Below, piece after piece: positions 26,007-33,752 of a DNA stretch of 64,000 bases. Position 1 is the stretch's first letter, and every line of letters begins with the position of its first letter. The position numbers were made by a program, and so were the translations under genes. Origin of the DNA: Thermocrispum agreste DSM 44070 (lineage in GTDB: Bacteria; Actinomycetota; Actinomycetes; Mycobacteriales; Pseudonocardiaceae). The stretch is taken from positions 248,001 to 312,000 of the forward strand of contig NZ_KE386604.1 in the NCBI RefSeq assembly GCF_000427905.1, written 5' to 3'. The notes below the pieces were generated by a model that was given only the letters and a program-made list of their open reading frames with translations, had not been told where the DNA came from and made no database searches.

Positions 26007-26855
26007 TCAGAAGGGTGTGTTGGCGAACCCGTGCAGGGCGATCTTGTGCAGCAGGTCGCGATAGACCGCGATGTCCGCGGTCGGGTCTCCGGTGATGCCC
26101 AGCGTGCTGCGCATGCGGTCGTATTCCCGCTGGGTGTTGGGGCCCCAGATGCCGTCGATGGCCAAGCCGGAGCCCTGGAAGCGGTTGCAGGTCGCCTGGA
26201 TGAAGAAGGTGGCCGACTGGCTGCCGGTGCGCAGCAGCGGTGGCATGCTGGCGAAGTCGGCGTGGAAGTGGTCGGCATGGTCCGGGTACCAGCCGTCCAG
26301 CACGTAGCAGAACTGCCGTCGCAAGGTCGCTTCGACAGCGAGGTAGCGCCGCGCCACGGCGTCGTCGGACGAGGTGTGGTCGCGGTTCAGCGGGGAGCTG
26401 ACCTGGCCGCTGGCCCACTGCACGACGTCCAGATCCATCGCCGTTCCAGCGCCGTGCTGGCCCGGCTTGTTCACGTAGAACCCGGCGGACACCAGGTACT
26501 CGATGCCGCCGTACCCGGCTTGCTGGGAAATCGACCGGAGTTCCCGGATCCAGACGACGAGCGTGTCGAGGAATTCCTGCGTGCAGCGCCAGGTGACCGG
26601 GTTCTGGTTTCCCGGATTGGACCGCCAGTAATAGACCGGCGTGCCGTCGATGGCGCTGAACGACACCAGCGCCGAGGAAGCCGGTGCTTGCATCGACTTC
26701 GGTAGCTCGGTCCGGGTGATGCGGGCGCTGGCGCCCGCGGCCGGCGGGACCAGCAGGGTCGCGGCGCTCGCGGCGGCGAGCCCGCCGACGGTCCCGAGGA
26801 ACGCCCTCCGGCCGAGAGAGGATGCCTGGTGGTTGTCCTGCGGTGCAGTGTGCAC
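26007..26855 (-). CDS. Tat-exported VanY/extensin-like peptidase protein with C-terminal repeat domain
   Basis: A 282-residue secreted protein. GTG at 26855 has GGGAGG 7 bases upstream. Residues about 16-43 are a twin-arginine signal (GRRAFLGTVGG...PPAAGASA). The central domain has HGAGTAMDLDVV and, about 55 residues later, DHADHFHADF, i.e. the His, Asp and HxH zinc ligands of M15-type D-alanyl carboxypeptidases and related extensin-like domains. A C-terminal segment (about 215-282) with IDGIWGPNTQREYDRM looks like a peptidoglycan-binding repeat. It probably trims or binds cell-wall peptides; the precise activity is not established. Confidence 0.78.
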   Translation of the reverse strand: MHTAPQDNHQASSLGRRAFLGTVGGLAAASAATLLVPPAAGASARITRTELPKSMQAPASSALVSFSAIDGTPVYYWRSNPGNQNPVTWRCTQEFLDTLVVWIRELRSISQQAGYGGIEYLVSAGFYVNKPGQHGAGTAMDLDVVQWASGQVSSPLNRDHTSSDDAVARRYLAVEATLRRQFCYVLDGWYPDHADHFHADFASMPPLLRTGSQSATFFIQATCNRFQGSGLAIDGIWGPNTQREYDRMRSTLGITGDPTADIAVYRDLLHKIALHGFANTPF

Positions 26856-27206
26856 GGCGACGCCTCCCGTAGGTCGGTGATCCGATCCGAAGGCCGGGAC
26901 GATAGCGGCGCGCACTGGGAAGAAATAGCGACTTTGTGCGGGAACCGGACAGAAAAATCGCTGTCCGGGAAAAGTTGACGACGATTCGGATTCGTGCGAT
27001 TTCCGATTTGTGTGATCAGGGCGGGTACGTCGATCTCGACGATGTGACGGGACCGAACGCGATTGCGTGTCCGCGTGTTCGTCGGCGCCTCGGGTGCGAA
27101 GGCCCGAGTCCGCTACCCGGGAAGGCGCGCATCGGGTGGCGAACGGAAACGGGCCCAGGAAGGAGGCGTCTGGCGGGCCGTCGGTCAGGAGCCGAGGAAC
27201 GACTCA
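26856..27206. other. Gap upstream of Tat-protein gene, includes a 20-base direct repeat
   Basis: No gene was recognised. The first part (26890-27060) is unusually AT-rich for this window and probably holds the promoter of the Tat-protein gene. A 20-base sequence at 27165-27184 is repeated exactly at 27208-27227, the second copy forming one side of the tRNA terminator hairpin; the first looks like a partial duplicate. Confidence 0.4.
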
Positions 27207-27242
27207 GGGCGTCTGGCGGGCCGTCGGCCCGACCAGACGCCC
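27207..27242 (-). terminator. Terminator of tRNA-Ser
   Basis: GGGCGTCTGG (27207-27216) pairs with CCAGACGCCC (27233-27242), and inside them CGGGCC-GTC-GGCCCG extends the stem, leaving one bulged A. It starts 12 bases beyond the tRNA 3' end on the minus strand. Confidence 0.8.
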
Positions 27243-27253
27243 TGGTCCGTCCG

Positions 27254-27341
27254 CGGTAGCGGTGGGATTTGAACCCACGGAACGGGGTTACCGTTCACTC
27301 GCTTTCGAGGCGAGCTCCTTCGGCCGCTCGGACACGCTACC
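27254..27341 (-). tRNA. tRNA-Ser (anticodon CGA)
   Basis: The minus strand folds as a long-variable-arm tRNA of 88 bases without an encoded CCA. The acceptor stem GGTAGCG/CGCTACC is perfect, the anticodon loop reads CTCGAAA with anticodon CGA at 27305-27307, and the T arm is GTGGGTTCAAATCCCAC. It decodes UCG serine codons. A long hairpin lies just downstream. The 3' end shows no integrated element in this window. Confidence 0.95.
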
Positions 27342-27436
27342 GCCGAATAGGCTACCGGACGGCGGGTGCGATGTCCGAACGGGGGCGGGTCATCACGGGC
27401 ACCGACCGCCCGCGCCTGCTCGCCCGGCTCGGGCCG

Positions 27437-27613
27437 TCACTCGGACTTGTCGCCTTCGCCCTTCTCCTGCCCGCTGGCCACCTTCTCCTTGACCTTGCCC
27501 TCGGCGTCCTTGGCCTCGTCGGCCTGCTCCTCGGTGGCCACCTTGGCGTCGGCGTCCTCCGCCTTGTTCCGGGACCCGCCGAACAGGCCCTTCACCTTCT
27601 CGATGATGCTCAT
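27437..27613 (-). CDS. Small charged protein (58 aa)
   Basis: ATG at 27613 gives a 58-residue protein beginning MSIIEKVKGLFGG, an amphipathic helix, followed by a very acidic and lysine-rich region (Glu, Asp, Lys, Ala) predicted to be disordered or a single long helix. It recalls CsbD-like or general-stress proteins in composition but has no diagnostic motif. It lies between the tRNA gene and tadA, on the same strand. Function unknown. Confidence 0.65.
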   Translation of the reverse strand: MSIIEKVKGLFGGSRNKAEDADAKVATEEQADEAKDAEGKVKEKVASGQEKGEGDKSE

Positions 27614-27704
27614 GCGTGTCGCTCTCCCACTGTGTCGAGAGTCTTTCGGGGCACCCGGATCATGCCGTGCGATCACCGCAAAAGCGACGAGCCGTGCCGC
27701 GGGT

Positions 27705-28172
27705 TCACTCGCAGGTGTCACGGTGTCCGGCGAAGAATCGTTCCAGCAGCGCGGCGCACTCGTCCTCCAGCACACCGCCGAGGACTTCCGGCCGGTGGTT
27801 CAGCCTGCGGTCACGGACCACGTCCCACAGCGAGCCGACCGCGCCGGTGCGCGGCTGCCAGGCGCCGAAGACCAACCGGGACACCCGGGAGAGCACGACC
27901 GCGCCCGCGCACATGGTGCAGGGCTCGACGGTCACCGCGAGCGTGCATCCTTCCAGCCGCCACCCGTCGCCCCACTGAGCGGCCGCCTGCCTGAGCGCCA
28001 GGATCTCCGCGTGCGCGGTGGGATCGCCGAGGCCTTCGCGCGCGTTGGCCGCGCCCGCCAGCAGCTCTCCCTTCGGGCTGAACACCACGGCACCGATGGG
28101 CACGTCGGCGTCACCGGCCGCTTGGGCGTGGGCCAGCGCGGCGCGTATCGCCTTCTCGGGTTCCACCGGCAT
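27705..28172 (-). CDS. tadA: tRNA-specific adenosine deaminase
   Basis: A 155-residue deaminase that converts A34 to inosine in tRNA-Arg(ACG), expanding decoding of CGN codons. The zinc site is visible as His54 with the proton-shuttle Glu56 in TAHAEI, and Cys85 and Cys88 in PCTMC. The start ATG at 28172 lies 2 bases after the preceding gene's stop, so the upstream extension of the open frame is not used. It is translationally coupled to the tadA-associated gene, an arrangement conserved in actinobacteria. Confidence 0.95.
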   Translation of the reverse strand: MPVEPEKAIRAALAHAQAAGDADVPIGAVVFSPKGELLAGAANAREGLGDPTAHAEILALRQAAAQWGDGWRLEGCTLAVTVEPCTMCAGAVVLSRVSRLVFGAWQPRTGAVGSLWDVVRDRRLNHRPEVLGGVLEDECAALLERFFAGHRDTCE

Positions 28173-28174
28173 GG

Positions 28175-28669
28175 TCAGGGCCGCTTGGCTGTCCGTTTCA
28201 CCGCTTCGTCGTACTGGTCGCCGAAGCCGCACCGCTGCGCGATCATCCGGAGCTGTTCGTCCGGGTAGAGGCCCATGTCACCGGCGATCATCGCGAGCTC
28301 CTCGGCTGGCAGCCCCAGGTCGGCGACGATGGCCAGGTCACCTTCCGGCCAGACGGCGTCGTCGTCCTCGTCGGGCGTCGGCACACGCAGCATATCCAGC
28401 ACGTCGGCGGCGATGTCGTAGTCGAGCGCGGCGGAGGCGTCCGACAACAGCAGTTCTGCCCCTCCGGGCGCCGGGCGCAGCAGCACGAAGAACTCGTCGT
28501 CGACGTTCAGCAGGCCGAGCACCGCCCCTTCCACGGCGATGGCGCGCACTTCGGTGAGCGCGGTGTCCAGGCTGGTCAGGGCGTTCGTGGAGAGCGGATT
28601 GCACCACCAGGCACCCCGTTCCAGGGCGGCTGCCATCGCGAAGCCGGCGACCGGTTCTCGAGCAGTCAT
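28175..28669 (-). CDS. tRNA adenosine deaminase-associated protein
   Basis: A 164-residue acidic protein of the actinobacterial family that sits directly before tadA. It contains VDDEFFVLLRP and ends GFGDQYDEAVKRTAKRP. ATG at 28669 is preferred over one 16 codons earlier because GGGGA lies 6 bases upstream. Its molecular role is not established in the literature known to me; the invariant linkage with tadA suggests a partner or regulator of the deaminase. Confidence 0.85.
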   Translation of the reverse strand: MTAREPVAGFAMAAALERGAWWCNPLSTNALTSLDTALTEVRAIAVEGAVLGLLNVDDEFFVLLRPAPGGAELLLSDASAALDYDIAADVLDMLRVPTPDEDDDAVWPEGDLAIVADLGLPAEELAMIAGDMGLYPDEQLRMIAQRCGFGDQYDEAVKRTAKRP

Positions 28670-28816
28670 CGCATGTCCCCGGCGAATGCTGCCGTCATGA
28701 CGCCACGGTAGGCCCAATTGGCGGAATGCGCGAGATCAGCGCGTCGGCCAACCGGCGGTTGCGTCGACGGCGGCCCCCGGCCGGACCGTCAGTGGCATAG
28801 GGCACACTGGCGCACT

Positions 28817-29800
28817 GTGCGCGACGTGTGTGTGGTCGGACTCGGCTTGATCGGCGGTTCCGTGCTGCGTGCGGCAGCCAAGGCGGAACGGCAGGTCTGG
28901 GGTGCGGCCAGGTCCGAGGAGGATGTCGCGGCAGCACGAGCGGAGGGCTTCGACGCGACCACGTCCCTGCCCGAGGCGCTGAGCCGGGCGGCGGAGCGGG
29001 ACGCGATCGTCGTCATTGCCGTGCCGCTGACCGCGGTCGAGTCGGTGCTGAGCGACGTCGCGGAGCACGCCCCGCGCGTACTGCTCACCGACGTGGTCAG
29101 CGTCAAGCAGCCGGTGCAGGAGATCGTCCGTCGTGCGGTGCCGGAGGCCCGATTCGTCGGCGGGCATCCGATGGCGGGGACGGCCGAGTCGGGGTGGTCG
29201 GCCGGCCGGGCGGATCTGTTCGACGGCGCGGCGTGGGCGTTGTGCCTGGCGCACGGCACGGAGCTGGCGTGGTGGGCGGAGATCGCCCACCTGGCGCTGG
29301 AGCTCGGCGCGCAGGTCGTGCCGGTGACGCCGGAGCTGCACGACGCCGCGGTTGCCCGGATCTCGCATCTGCCGCACGTGCTGGCGGCGGTGCTCGCCGC
29401 GGTCGGTGCGGAGGCAGGCCCGCTGACGCTGTCGCTCGCGGCCGGGTCGTTCACCGACGGCACGCGGGTGGCGGGCACCAGGGTGGACCTGGTGCGTGCC
29501 ATGACCGAAGGGAACCGCGCGGCGTTGTTGCCTGCGCTGGATGCGGCTTTGGGGATGCTGGGTGCTGCGCGCGGATCCCTGGCGTCGACCGGATCGCTCG
29601 CCGCGACCATCGAGGCCGGTCACGAGGCAAGGCGCGCCCTCGCCGCGCTGCGCGCGGCCGCCTCCACGTCGGTGCGCATCGACCTGCGGGCTCCGGACGC
29701 CGCGGAAGCGCTCCTGGCCCTGGGCGAGCAAGGCGGGCGGATCACCGAGGTGGAAGGCGGCGCAGCGATCGGGCGGGTGCCAGGTCCGAGTGAGCAGTGA
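28817..29800 (+). CDS. tyrA: Prephenate dehydrogenase
   Basis: A 327-residue NAD(P)-dependent dehydrogenase that oxidatively decarboxylates prephenate to 4-hydroxyphenylpyruvate for tyrosine synthesis. The N-terminal Rossmann motif is VVGLGLIGGS; VSVKQPV, FVGGHPMAGTAESGW and HLPHVLAA are the substrate-site blocks. There is no fused chorismate mutase. A C-terminal segment after about residue 280 (SVRIDLRAPDAAEALLALG) could be a short regulatory extension. GTG at 28817 has no clear Shine-Dalgarno, suggesting a leaderless or near-leaderless mRNA. It is divergent from the tadA operon. Confidence 0.93.
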   Translation: MRDVCVVGLGLIGGSVLRAAAKAERQVWGAARSEEDVAAARAEGFDATTSLPEALSRAAERDAIVVIAVPLTAVESVLSDVAEHAPRVLLTDVVSVKQPVQEIVRRAVPEARFVGGHPMAGTAESGWSAGRADLFDGAAWALCLAHGTELAWWAEIAHLALELGAQVVPVTPELHDAAVARISHLPHVLAAVLAAVGAEAGPLTLSLAAGSFTDGTRVAGTRVDLVRAMTEGNRAALLPALDAALGMLGAARGSLASTGSLAATIEAGHEARRALAALRAAASTSVRIDLRAPDAAEALLALGEQGGRITEVEGGAAIGRVPGPSEQ

Positions 29801-29920
29801 GCGCTGTGCGGCGCGGATGAAACGACGCAGGCTCCCGGCCAGCAAATCGGCGACGAGAGGCCCGAGTGGGTGCGGTCGCCGCGTTCCTGTGCCGGAAGCC
29901 TGCGAAAGAGCTGTGCCTGA

Positions 29921-30463
29921 CTAGTCCCACCGATAGGTGTTTTGGTCGCCGGCTGATTCGCGGTCGGACTTGCCGGGGCTGGAGCTGCCCTTGCCTTCCT
30001 GCGGGCTGCCGGGTCTGCGCCCAGTGGACGAGGTGTCCGAGCCTTGTGGACTGCCGGGTCCGCGGCCGGTGGTGCTGGGCTGGTCGTCCGCGGTGGCACT
30101 CCCTGGGCGGTGGCTGGTCGATGACGTGCTCGAGCCTTGTGGACTGCCGGGTCCGCGGCCGGTGGACGGGGTGTCCGAGCCTTGTGGGCTGCCGGGTCCG
30201 CGCCCGGCGGAGCCATGGTCGCTCGCGCCCTTGCTGCTGTGCCCGCCCCCGCCGGCTTCGTCGGTAGGCCGGGCATCCCCCTTGCCGCTCTGGCCCGCCA
30301 CGAAGCCCTTGGCCTTCTCGGCCACGTTCTCGATGGCCTCCGCCTTGCCCTTGAACTTCTCCTTGGCGAAACCTGCCGCCTTGTCGATCCCCCCGGTGAC
30401 CTTGTCGCTGTGCTGGCTGAGTGCCTGTTTGGCCTTGTTGGCGAGCTTGCCGAAGTCGACCAT
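29921..30463 (-). CDS. MT0933-type (antitoxin-family) protein with repetitive tail
   Basis: A 180-residue protein. The first ~60 residues (MVDFGKLANKAKQALSQHS, GGIDKAAGFAKEKFKGK) match the MT0933-type helical family, named as an antitoxin in M. tuberculosis though often found without a toxin; none is adjacent here. The rest is disordered and contains repeated 15-residue units around GRGPGSPQGSDTPST. ATG at 30463 is chosen over one three codons upstream on Shine-Dalgarno spacing (GGAGG, 10 bases). The function of the tail is unknown. Confidence 0.75.
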   Translation of the reverse strand: MVDFGKLANKAKQALSQHSDKVTGGIDKAAGFAKEKFKGKAEAIENVAEKAKGFVAGQSGKGDARPTDEAGGGGHSSKGASDHGSAGRGPGSPQGSDTPSTGRGPGSPQGSSTSSTSHRPGSATADDQPSTTGRGPGSPQGSDTSSTGRRPGSPQEGKGSSSPGKSDRESAGDQNTYRWD

Positions 30464-30869
30464 GGCGTGCATTCCTCCTCGTTCCCGGCCGGGCCGGGGT
30501 CGTCGTCCGGCACCGCAGTGAGCCCGGGCGGCGCTTCGCACCCGTCGCCCGGGCTCGCTACCCGGCGGTGTCGGCTCCCGTCGCGTCCATCCCAGCCGGG
30601 GCGAGGTCGCGCCGCAACGCGAGATCCCCCGGCCGGAGGGGACGCGTCGGGTGGGTTGCCCACGATGGCCGTTGGATAACCTCCGACTGGCCGAGTTCAC
30701 TCGGCCGGGCCCTGTCGGTGACCGGGCCGTGCGACGTGGCACCGGTCGCGACCGGCCGCGCTGTAACACGACCGTTCCCTCACGGGCTCAGGCGGGAAAT
30801 CCGCATCACCCACTGTTGCGGCACCGACCGTCGGCACTCGCGCCGGCGGGCGACGATGGGGAGGCCGAG
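30464..30869. promoter_or_regulatory. Divergent gap with a long inverted repeat (30520-30556)
   Basis: The 406-base gap upstream of both the MT0933-type gene and gpgS has no supported gene. GAGCCCGGGCG (30520-30530) and CGCCCGGGCTC (30546-30556) form a perfect 11-base stem in the leader of the MT0933-type gene, and may attenuate or stabilise its mRNA. Confidence 0.4.
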
Positions 30870-31853
30870 ATGACGGACCAGGCGAACCGAGTGACCGCAC
30901 TGTCGTGGCAGGTCGAGCAGTGGCTGCGGCGGCGCACCAGCCGCGCGGCCGACTGGGCGCTGGACGACCTGCTGGCGTGGAAAGGCGCCACCACCATCAG
31001 CGTGGTCATCCCGGCCCGCAACGAATCGTCGACCGTGGGCGAGATCGTCCGCACCATCCGCCGGGAGCTGGTCGACGGCGCCGGCCTGGTGGACGAGCTG
31101 CTGGTGGTCGACTCGCGGTCCACCGACGCCACCGCGCGGGTGGCTGCCGAAGCAGGGGCGACCGTGGTCGCCGAGCAGGACGTCCTGGCCCAGCTGCCAC
31201 CGATGTACGGCAAAGGGGAGGCGTTGTGGAAGGGGGTCGCCGCGTCCTCGGGCGACCTGGTGGTCTTCGTGGACGGCGACTTGCGCGAGTTCTCCGCCAG
31301 CTACGTCACCGGGCTGGTCGGGCCGCTGCTGGCCGACGAGTCGGTGGTCTACGTCAAGGGCTTCTACCGGCGCCCGTTCGTCGGCGCCGACGAGGTCCAA
31401 CAGGACGCAGGCGGGCGGGTCACCGAACTGGTCGCCCGGCCGCTGCTGAACATGCACTGGCCGTCGCTCGCCGGCTTCGTCCAGCCGCTGGCAGGCGAAT
31501 ACGCGGGCAGGCGTGACGTGCTGGAGCAGATCCCGTTCATGGCGCACTACGGCGTCGAGATCGGCCACCTGATCGATCTGCACGAGCTGGTCGGCCTGGA
31601 CGCGCTCGCCCAGGTGGATCTGGGGCAGCGCAAGCACCGGCACCAGTCGCTGCACGACCTCGGCGTGATGGCCGGCCAGATCATGCTCACCGTCAACGAC
31701 CGGCTGGAGCGTTACGGCCGGATGATTCCGGTCGACCAGCCAGCCACCACGCTCACCCAGTTCCGGCGCGGCTCCGCGGCAGAGCCGGTGGTCAGCCAGC
31801 TGACCACGGCCTACCGACCGCCATTGCGGTCGTTGCGCAGCCGCGCGGTCTGA
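30870..31853 (+). CDS. gpgS: Glucosyl-3-phosphoglycerate synthase
   Basis: A 327-residue GT-A glycosyltransferase that makes glucosyl-3-phosphoglycerate, the first step of methylglucose lipopolysaccharide or glucosylglycerate synthesis. ISVVIPARNESSTVGEIV is the donor-binding N terminus, VVFVDGDLREF holds the DxD-type metal motif, and GKGEALWKGV, GYGVEIGHLIDL-like and HRHQSLHDLG blocks follow, matching Rv1208-type enzymes in length and order. ATG at 30870 follows GGGGAGG. It is monocistronic and convergent with the TPP-enzyme gene. Confidence 0.94.
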   Translation: MTDQANRVTALSWQVEQWLRRRTSRAADWALDDLLAWKGATTISVVIPARNESSTVGEIVRTIRRELVDGAGLVDELLVVDSRSTDATARVAAEAGATVVAEQDVLAQLPPMYGKGEALWKGVAASSGDLVVFVDGDLREFSASYVTGLVGPLLADESVVYVKGFYRRPFVGADEVQQDAGGRVTELVARPLLNMHWPSLAGFVQPLAGEYAGRRDVLEQIPFMAHYGVEIGHLIDLHELVGLDALAQVDLGQRKHRHQSLHDLGVMAGQIMLTVNDRLERYGRMIPVDQPATTLTQFRRGSAAEPVVSQLTTAYRPPLRSLRSRAV

Positions 31854-31925
31854 GCGTCCGGCCGCCCTGGCCTTCGGCGGCGCGGGCGGCGACCTCAGCC
31901 GTTGCGCGGTGCCGCCGGGCCGCGA

Positions 31926-33617
31926 TCAGGACGGCGGACGTGCCGAGGTGTTCGCGCGCAGGATCTCCTCCTGATACGGCGCCACGACCTTGGGGGAGAC
32001 GCGCAAGTCGAGCAGCAGGAACGGACGTTGCTGCGGCGGCCGCTCACGCCATTCGGCGAGCGCGTCGAGGTCGTCCAGTTTGCGCACGACGACGCCTTCC
32101 GCGCCCACTGCGCGGGCAAGCGCGGCGAAGTCGACCTCGTCGATGACCATCGGCGCGCGAGCCAGGCCCTGGCGGCCGTAGACGTGCACCTCGGCGCCGT
32201 ACGCGCCGTCGTTCCACACGACCGCCATCCCGCGGCCGCCGGCCACCCGCACCGCGGACTCCAGGTCGGCGGCCGCCATCAGCCCTCCGCCGTCGCCGGT
32301 GGTCAGCACGACCGTCGACTCGGGCTTCGCCCTGGCCGCACCGGCCACGCTCGGGAACCCGAGCCCGATCGACTGGAACGCGGTGCCCACCATGATCATC
32401 CGGTCCGGCGAGGCGACCGGCCAGTACATGTTCGCCCAGCCGATGAAGTGGCCGCCGTCGGACACCACCACGCGGTCTTCCGGCAGCAGCTCGGCGATCC
32501 GGCGGGCGGTGCTGCGCGGATCGAGCCGCCCGTCCGGCGCCAGCTCTTCCCCGGGCTCGTAGGCGCGGGCGGCGGCGACGTCCACCGATTCCCGCCATCC
32601 GCTCGGCTTGGCCCCGATCCGGTCGAGCTCGTCGAGCAACCGCTCCGTCACCAGCCGGGCGTCACCGCGCACGTAGCCGCTGACGAACGGGTGCGTCGCG
32701 GTCCCGGCCACGTCGACCTGCAACACCTCGGCACCGGGCCCGAACAACTGCCCGAACCGCATGGTGAACTGGTTCAACCCGGCCCCGACCACCAGCACGA
32801 CATCGGCCTCGGCCACCAGCTTCATCGCCCCGTCGGCGCCGAAGCCGCCGGCCACGCCCAGGTCGTAGGCGTCGTCGAACAGGCCACGCCCCAGCGCGGT
32901 CGTGGTCGTCAGCGCCCCGAGCCGGTCGGCCACCTGCCGCAGCACCGGCCCTGCCCCGGACAGCCATGCACCCCGCCCGGCGAGCAGCAGGGGACGCTGC
33001 GCGCTCGCCAGCCGCTCGGCGAACCTCCGCACCTGGGCCTCGGCGAACGGACCGGTCGGCCGCAGCGGGTCCAGCAGCCGCGGCTCGGGTGGCTCGGTCT
33101 CCGCCGCCCCGCCCTGGGTCGAGGTCGTCACCACCTCCGTCGTCACGACGTCGTAAGGCAGGGCGAGGACCGCGGGCACGCGATAGCTCAGGGCGTGCTC
33201 GACGGCGAGGATCACCGTGCCGCCTGCGTCCGCCCGCCCCACGGTGTAGGTGCGGGCCCCGACCGCCGAGGCGAGCGCGATCTGGTCGACGTCCCACGGG
33301 CGGTGCCCGGAGGTGGGCGCTTCGCCCGCGATCAGGATCAGCGGCACCCGGGCCTGGGCCGCTTCGGCGAGCGCGGTGATCGTGTTGGTGAACCCGGCGC
33401 CATAGGTCGCGGTCGCGGCGGCCAGCCTGCCGGACGCCCGGAAGTAGGCATCGGCGGCCACGACGCAGCCGACCTCGTGACGCATCGGCGTGTAGCCGAC
33501 GTCGGTGCCGCGATCGAGCGCGTCGATGAGGTGGGCGTTGCCGTTGCCCATCACCCCGAACACGTGGTCGACGTGCCGGGACAGGGTGTGGGCGACGTGT
33601 GCGGAGAGGGTGGTCAC
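31926..33617 (-). CDS. Thiamine pyrophosphate-dependent enzyme (2-oxoacid decarboxylase/acetolactate synthase-like)
   Basis: A 563-residue TPP enzyme starting at GTG 33617 behind GGAGG. The N-terminal Pyr domain has the catalytic Glu48 in MRHEVGC and YGAGFTNTITAL, a central domain follows, and the PP domain has TTGDGGG and VVWNDGAYGAE for TPP-Mg binding. It is probably catalytically competent. Similar proteins include benzoylformate and phenylpyruvate decarboxylases and acetolactate synthases. Located downstream of an aromatic hydroxylase in a homoprotocatechuate cluster, it may decarboxylate an aryl 2-oxoacid to the aldehyde leading to hydroxyphenylacetate; this is inference. Confidence 0.8.
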   Translation of the reverse strand: MTTLSAHVAHTLSRHVDHVFGVMGNGNAHLIDALDRGTDVGYTPMRHEVGCVVAADAYFRASGRLAAATATYGAGFTNTITALAEAAQARVPLILIAGEAPTSGHRPWDVDQIALASAVGARTYTVGRADAGGTVILAVEHALSYRVPAVLALPYDVVTTEVVTTSTQGGAAETEPPEPRLLDPLRPTGPFAEAQVRRFAERLASAQRPLLLAGRGAWLSGAGPVLRQVADRLGALTTTTALGRGLFDDAYDLGVAGGFGADGAMKLVAEADVVLVVGAGLNQFTMRFGQLFGPGAEVLQVDVAGTATHPFVSGYVRGDARLVTERLLDELDRIGAKPSGWRESVDVAAARAYEPGEELAPDGRLDPRSTARRIAELLPEDRVVVSDGGHFIGWANMYWPVASPDRMIMVGTAFQSIGLGFPSVAGAARAKPESTVVLTTGDGGGLMAAADLESAVRVAGGRGMAVVWNDGAYGAEVHVYGRQGLARAPMVIDEVDFAALARAVGAEGVVVRKLDDLDALAEWRERPPQQRPFLLLDLRVSPKVVAPYQEEILRANTSARPPS

Positions 33618-33640
33618 GCGAACCTCCGTGAGGTTGTGTG

Positions 33641-33673
33641 GGTGGCGCCCCGAGGGTTGCCCGGGGCGCCACC
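33641..33673 (-). terminator. Hairpin between hydroxylase and TPP-enzyme genes
   Basis: Perfect 12-base arms GGTGGCGCCCCG (33641-33652) and CGGGGCGCCACC (33662-33673) with a 9-base loop. It may attenuate read-through into the TPP-enzyme gene. Confidence 0.65.
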
Positions 33674-33752
33674 GGCGGTGGCTACCGGCCGTTGCCGCAC
33701 CGGCGGTGCAGCCGGCTGTGCGCATGCGGTGCGATCGGGGTGCGACCGCACG

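Noticed and set aside
27254-27341. Possible integrative-element attachment site at tRNA-Ser
   Set aside because: No integrase, excisionase or second copy of the tRNA 3' end is present in the window; only a short duplicated terminator arm was seen.
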